The position numbers and the translations under genes are program-made. From positions 1 through 64,000 of the forward strand of contig CAJOGN010000002.1 of assembly GCA_905234245.1 (NCBI GenBank): DNA of 64,000 nt. The letters are read 5' to 3'. This document shows, piece by piece, positions 60,430 through 64,000 of this stretch. Within the stretch, counting starts at the first letter, position 1. Each line of letters opens with the position of its first letter. The notes below the pieces were generated by a model. That model saw only the letters and a list, made by a program, of their open reading frames with translations. It ran no database searches and was not told the DNA's origin. The stretch is from an uncultured Lachnospiraceae bacterium. Lineage in GTDB: Bacteria > Bacillota > Clostridia > Lachnospirales > Lachnospiraceae.

Positions 60430-60771
60430 ATGATAGTATTTACAGATAAAGACGATAGGATCATTGCTTATGGTTCTACCGATAAACAATATAAACACAA
60501 GATTGATGTTGGTAATTTCTTTGATGATAAGTGCGAAGCAGTCATTCTTGGATATAAGTGCATTCCCGGACTCGTCTATGAGGTAGATGAAAATGGAAAA
60601 ACTGTATTAGATAAGGACGGCAAGCCTATTCCTGTAATGGATGATGACGGAAAGCAGAAAGCAACCTATAAAGCACTTGTTGCAGATGAACCTTATCTAG
60701 AAATCTACCAATCAGCTTACGAAACAATGACACTCGCACTTGCAGATCTCATCGGAGGTGCATATGAATAA
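60430..60771 (+). CDS. fibre-associated protein
   Basis: This 113-aa protein (MIVFTDKDDRIIAYGSTDKQ) contains 'GYKCIPGLVYEVDENGKTVL' and a helical C terminus. Small proteins of this type between fibre genes may be chaperones or coupling proteins. SD AAAAGGAG; overlaps the next gene by 8 bases. Confidence 0.5.
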   Translation: MIVFTDKDDRIIAYGSTDKQYKHKIDVGNFFDDKCEAVILGYKCIPGLVYEVDENGKTVLDKDGKPIPVMDDDGKQKATYKALVADEPYLEIYQSAYETMTLALADLIGGAYE

Positions 60772-61357
60772 TACAATCCTAAGAGCCATGAGTCTGCGTA
60801 AGTCCCGTGGTGAAGATATAACAGCTATCCTCAAGACCTATAAGAATCTTTCAGTAGACGAGATGAATGAATATCTCGTCTATTTTGATCTTCCCATTAT
60901 AGAAGAACCTCTTGAGGATATCAAACAGAAGAAAATTTCCTCTCTCTCTTCTATCTGCCATGACATGATTGAACATGGTGTTGATGTAGAGATAGACGGA
61001 ACAAAAGAACATTTCAGCTATAGCATTGAGAAGGGTGATCAAGGAAACATTGATGATATCTTCAACCTTGCCAATGCTACTAAGCTGAGTCAGCCATATC
61101 ATGCTGATGGTGGTGCGTGTAAACTTTATACACCTGAGCAGATTATGGCTATTTATGTAGCACAGAAAACAAATAAGACTGTACAGGAAACATGGTTCAA
61201 TCAGATAAAACAATATATTCTCTCCTGCAATGACAAAGAAGAAATCAAAGGAATTGAATATGGTCAACCTCTGACAGGAGTATATCTAGAGAACTATAAC
61301 GCTATTCTTGCACAGGCACAAGAGATTATAAACGCAGTGATTGGAGGTGGGAACTAA
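60764..61357 (+). CDS. fibre-region protein (DUF4376-like)
   Basis: This 197-aa protein starts at ATG 60764 after GGAGG. It has an N-terminal XkdX-like segment ('LSVDEMNEYLVYFDLPIIEE') and a C half with 'EHFSYSIEKGDQGNIDDIFN' and 'LYTPEQIMAIYVAQKTNKTV' typical of DUF4376-like proteins beside fibre genes. Function unknown. Its stop overlaps the next ATG. Confidence 0.6.
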   Translation: MNNTILRAMSLRKSRGEDITAILKTYKNLSVDEMNEYLVYFDLPIIEEPLEDIKQKKISSLSSICHDMIEHGVDVEIDGTKEHFSYSIEKGDQGNIDDIFNLANATKLSQPYHADGGACKLYTPEQIMAIYVAQKTNKTVQETWFNQIKQYILSCNDKEEIKGIEYGQPLTGVYLENYNAILAQAQEIINAVIGGGN

Positions 61358-64000
61358 TGGCTGAATTTACTCCTAATTATAAATTAGAAAAACCTGCGGG
61401 TGCGGAGAAATACTACATCTCCAAGTTCAATGCAAATGCAGATAAGATAGACGAGGCACTAAAGGGGCATGATGACACAATTGCCGCTAATAAGACACAA
61501 GAAGAACAGGATATCTCTGATCTTCGTAATGAATTGCAAGACTATGCAGATAACGCTGTGTCCGAACACAATCTCTCTGAGGATGATAATCTACATCCTC
61601 ATATCCAAAATCAGATTGCAAAGGCTCTTGCTGATGCAAAGGACTACGCTTATTCCAAGGTAGAGACAGATGAAAGAATCTCAGTACATAACTCAGATGA
61701 ATCTGCTCACCAAGATATCAGAAACCTTATCAACGGAATGGGAACTACTGTTCAGACTGATATTGAGAATGCTATTGCCGTACATAATGCCAGTCCTGAA
61801 TCACACCCGGATATTAGAACAGATTATGTTAACTATACAGACAACGCAGTATCTACCCATAACAATGATCCCGAAGCACATGGTGGAAAGGATGTTGTTT
61901 ATACCAAACTAGCCGCTATGGGAGATGGTTTTACTTCATCTATGACTCATGCAGATATTCTAACTGCATTCCAAGATGGAAAGAACGTAGTTGCTCTTCT
62001 GAACAGCGGTGGTGAAATACAGCTAGAAACAGATGGTGCTAACATTACAGGCAAGAGAACTGTCATTGAAGGTGATAAGATGGTTCTTGAGACGTATGTC
62101 TTAGATTCTGAGACAAATATGTTTACCAAGACATCTACTAAATATCTTCTTGACTACGCTCCTGCTATTGCTGATGAAGCTATTGCTGATGTTTCTATTA
62201 TCGTAGACCCTGAGAATGACGAAGAAGCCGCTAAGATAGGAAGTGCTATTATTGGACAGTCTAGAATTGGCGGTGGTACTGCTATGGGCGGTGCTGACTG
62301 GAATGCTCAGGAGGGTGAAGCAGGATATATAGCTAATAAGCCGTTTGGTGAGATTGATAATGGAGAGACTGTTATTTGGGAAGGGGATAGTAATGTTGTT
62401 GGATCAGGTAATCGTATAAGTATATATTATCCTAAAACTCCAACATCTAGTCTGTTCTTACAAGAAGGTATCGCATATACTGCAACAATCGGTGATGATA
62501 GTGTTGAATTTACTGTGCCGATTGGTGATCGTATAAGGTCAAAGTCTGAGACATTTGCAGTGAAGCAGTCAATGAGTACTACTGGCGGTTATGCGATTGA
62601 AATCGGTCTAAACCCAGATGTCTACCCTGAAGATACCGTTCATCTCAAGATTACATCTGGTGGCGGTGTCACTATCAAGAAGATAGATCCCAAATATATA
62701 GAGAATTCGTTTGTAATTGATGTAAGCATATCTGCAATGAAGGTTAACACAAGTGCAGATAACATTATGAACGCAATCAAAAATAATATGCTAATTTATG
62801 TGCATGACATTAACACGGGTATTTGTTCGACAGTAAAAACCATAGGTTATAATATTGAAGATTCTTCATATGGTCTTTATTTCGAATACTCGCAACGATT
62901 TATATCAATATATATTTATGGCACTGAAGTCGGAATGTCAGAAAGTTCTAATCAATTTGCTTACGGATGTTATAAAAAGAATAATAAACTTTATCTTACC
63001 AAAAATTTACTTTACGCTGTATCAACAACTGGCAATGGATTTGCAAGTATGTATTGGATAATGTCGAATACCGCACTTGTTTATGAGAATGATATCTATA
63101 CTCTCATTTCAGCAAAACGAGATTCTAATGACCACGATGTTTATACCTATCGCAACGAAAAATACGGGGATAAGGTCAATGGTGTTCTTCCTCTGACAGT
63201 TAGTGAACTCAAAGTAACGGTTCTGAACTACGATGGTTATTTAGTAGATACAGCCTACACTATTGAATACACATCCACAACACATGGTATTCAGACTGTT
63301 CCTATAGTTACATTCATGAAGTATGATGGCAGTTCTGTCATAGCGACATCAACTGTTACAAATGGAAAGCCTGATTCTATTCCTAATGTACCAAGTAGAA
63401 CTATAAATAATGGTACTATTTCAGAACTTGGTTGGAGTACAGAAGTAAACGACCTATCTGCCGATCCTAATATTCTGGAAAACGTAACCGATGATCTTAC
63501 CGTATATGCTGTTTATGAAGTTAAGATGAATAACGAAACAGTCAATGATGGTTGGAAAACTATTGCGGCATCTGCTAAAGATGGAACATACAAGACTAAA
63601 TATTCCGTAGGTGATTTAAAGGCAGTTGATCTTGGTAGCGAGGGTGTACATCTCATGCAACTTGTAGCTTTTGATACTGATGACAAGGCAGATGGCAGTG
63701 GAAAAGCACCTATGACTTGGATTATGGAAGACCTTCTGCCTACTGCATATAGGATGAATCCGTCTAAAGTAGATGGTCAGGAAGGAACTGGCACATTAGG
63801 TGGATATGACAAGACAGAGATGAAGTCTTATCTGACAGATACTATTCTTCCGCTCTTCCCGACTGATGTTAGAAATAATATTGTTCCTGTTACTAAACAT
63901 CAGAAAGCATATGATGCTAGTGGAACTGGATTCCAAGAGTCTACAACAGAAACTCTTTGGATACCGGGAGATAAGGAAGTGTTAAATAGAACATCAATAG
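61357..64000 (+). CDS. large tail fibre/receptor-binding protein, 3' end outside window
   Basis: The frame stays open from ATG 61357 to the window end (881 codons). N terminus 'TPNYKLEKPAGAEKYYISKF' is a typical fibre attachment domain. Then come four 'HNxxxxAHxD'-type repeats (near 61573, 61687, 61780, 61858). A beta-rich middle follows, then an InlB-B/Listeria-Bacteroides-like module ('LGWSTEVNDLSADPNILENV ... DLTVYAVYEVK'), and near 63680 a DUF6273-like domain ('PMTWIMEDLLPTAYRM'). Likely host-recognition protein. Confidence 0.8.
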   Translation, partial: MAEFTPNYKLEKPAGAEKYYISKFNANADKIDEALKGHDDTIAANKTQEEQDISDLRNELQDYADNAVSEHNLSEDDNLHPHIQNQIAKALADAKDYAYSKVETDERISVHNSDESAHQDIRNLINGMGTTVQTDIENAIAVHNASPESHPDIRTDYVNYTDNAVSTHNNDPEAHGGKDVVYTKLAAMGDGFTSSMTHADILTAFQDGKNVVALLNSGGEIQLETDGANITGKRTVIEGDKMVLETYVLDSETNMFTKTSTKYLLDYAPAIADEAIADVSIIVDPENDEEAAKIGSAIIGQSRIGGGTAMGGADWNAQEGEAGYIANKPFGEIDNGETVIWEGDSNVVGSGNRISIYYPKTPTSSLFLQEGIAYTATIGDDSVEFTVPIGDRIRSKSETFAVKQSMSTTGGYAIEIGLNPDVYPEDTVHLKITSGGGVTIKKIDPKYIENSFVIDVSISAMKVNTSADNIMNAIKNNMLIYVHDINTGICSTVKTIGYNIEDSSYGLYFEYSQRFISIYIYGTEVGMSESSNQFAYGCYKKNNKLYLTKNLLYAVSTTGNGFASMYWIMSNTALVYENDIYTLISAKRDSNDHDVYTYRNEKYGDKVNGVLPLTVSELKVTVLNYDGYLVDTAYTIEYTSTTHGIQTVPIVTFMKYDGSSVIATSTVTNGKPDSIPNVPSRTINNGTISELGWSTEVNDLSADPNILENVTDDLTVYAVYEVKMNNETVNDGWKTIAASAKDGTYKTKYSVGDLKAVDLGSEGVHLMQLVAFDTDDKADGSGKAPMTWIMEDLLPTAYRMNPSKVDGQEGTGTLGGYDKTEMKSYLTDTILPLFPTDVRNNIVPVTKHQKAYDASGTGFQESTTETLWIPGDKEVLNRTSI

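Noticed and set aside
1-64000. CRISPR array, integrase, transposase or lysis genes
   Set aside because: I looked for regularly spaced repeats, tyrosine/serine recombinase motifs, DDE transposases, amidase/lysozyme motifs and found none.

Overview
The window looks like part of the genome of a tailed (siphovirus-type) bacteriophage infecting a Firmicute, most likely a gut Clostridia/Lachnospiraceae host. This rests on the AT-rich sequence, near-universal AGGAGG-type ribosome binding sites, all genes on the + strand with overlapping stops and starts, a terminase-portal-protease-capsid-neck-tail-tape measure-baseplate-fibre order, and a block of small DUF551-like and Cys-rich ORFs typical of Clostridia phages. 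No integrase, repressor, replication or lysis gene is visible, so lifestyle cannot be stated.

Layout. (1) 1-13982: early/accessory region of about 40 very small genes read rightward from at least three sigma70-like promoters (110, 3524, 9985). It includes tandem paralogues and a shuffled family of 'LISRxxA ... LPSAQPE ... WIPCSERLP ... AWLPLPEPY' proteins and zinc-ribbon proteins. (2) 13997-17984: a large polymerase-like gene (863 aa after splicing, predicted single-subunit RNA polymerase with a DxDxD motif) split by two group I introns. (3) 18051-24728: HU-like protein, tRNA-Asn, a PIN-PhoH ATPase, a free-standing LAGLIDADG endonuclease, a short fibre-like protein, a NifS/IscS-type cysteine desulfurase, a ClpP-like protease, a calcineurin-type phosphoesterase, then a tRNA-like cloverleaf and a perfect palindrome. 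(4) 24732-39436: packaging and head genes (probable small terminase, large terminase, portal, protease with nested scaffold, head protein, major capsid, connectors, tail tube). (5) 39523-64000: tail genes, including a 3300-aa tape measure protein encoded in four exons, baseplate proteins and fibre proteins, the last running off the window.

The outstanding feature is intron density. I infer eight group I introns in five virion or transcription genes: RNA polymerase (2), large terminase (1), neck protein (1), tail tube (1), tape measure (3). Three carry homing endonucleases of three different families (HNH/NUMOD4, LAGLIDADG, zinc-ribbon plus Vsr-like nuclease). Splice sites were set by hand using three criteria: a U (once a C) before the 5' site with a nearby pairing guide sequence, a terminal G shortly after a 'taaca'-like box, and restoration of the reading frame. 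For all five genes the summed exon lengths are divisible by three, and the joined proteins regain conserved motifs such as the Walker A of the terminase. Without splicing these genes would be misread as a series of truncated ORFs.

Working together: host RNA polymerase probably reads the early block; the phage polymerase may then read later genes, possibly through a recurrent AAAATAAT-containing intergenic motif. PhoH, the desulfurase, ClpP and the phosphoesterase are auxiliary metabolic or host-takeover functions placed just before the late virion operon.
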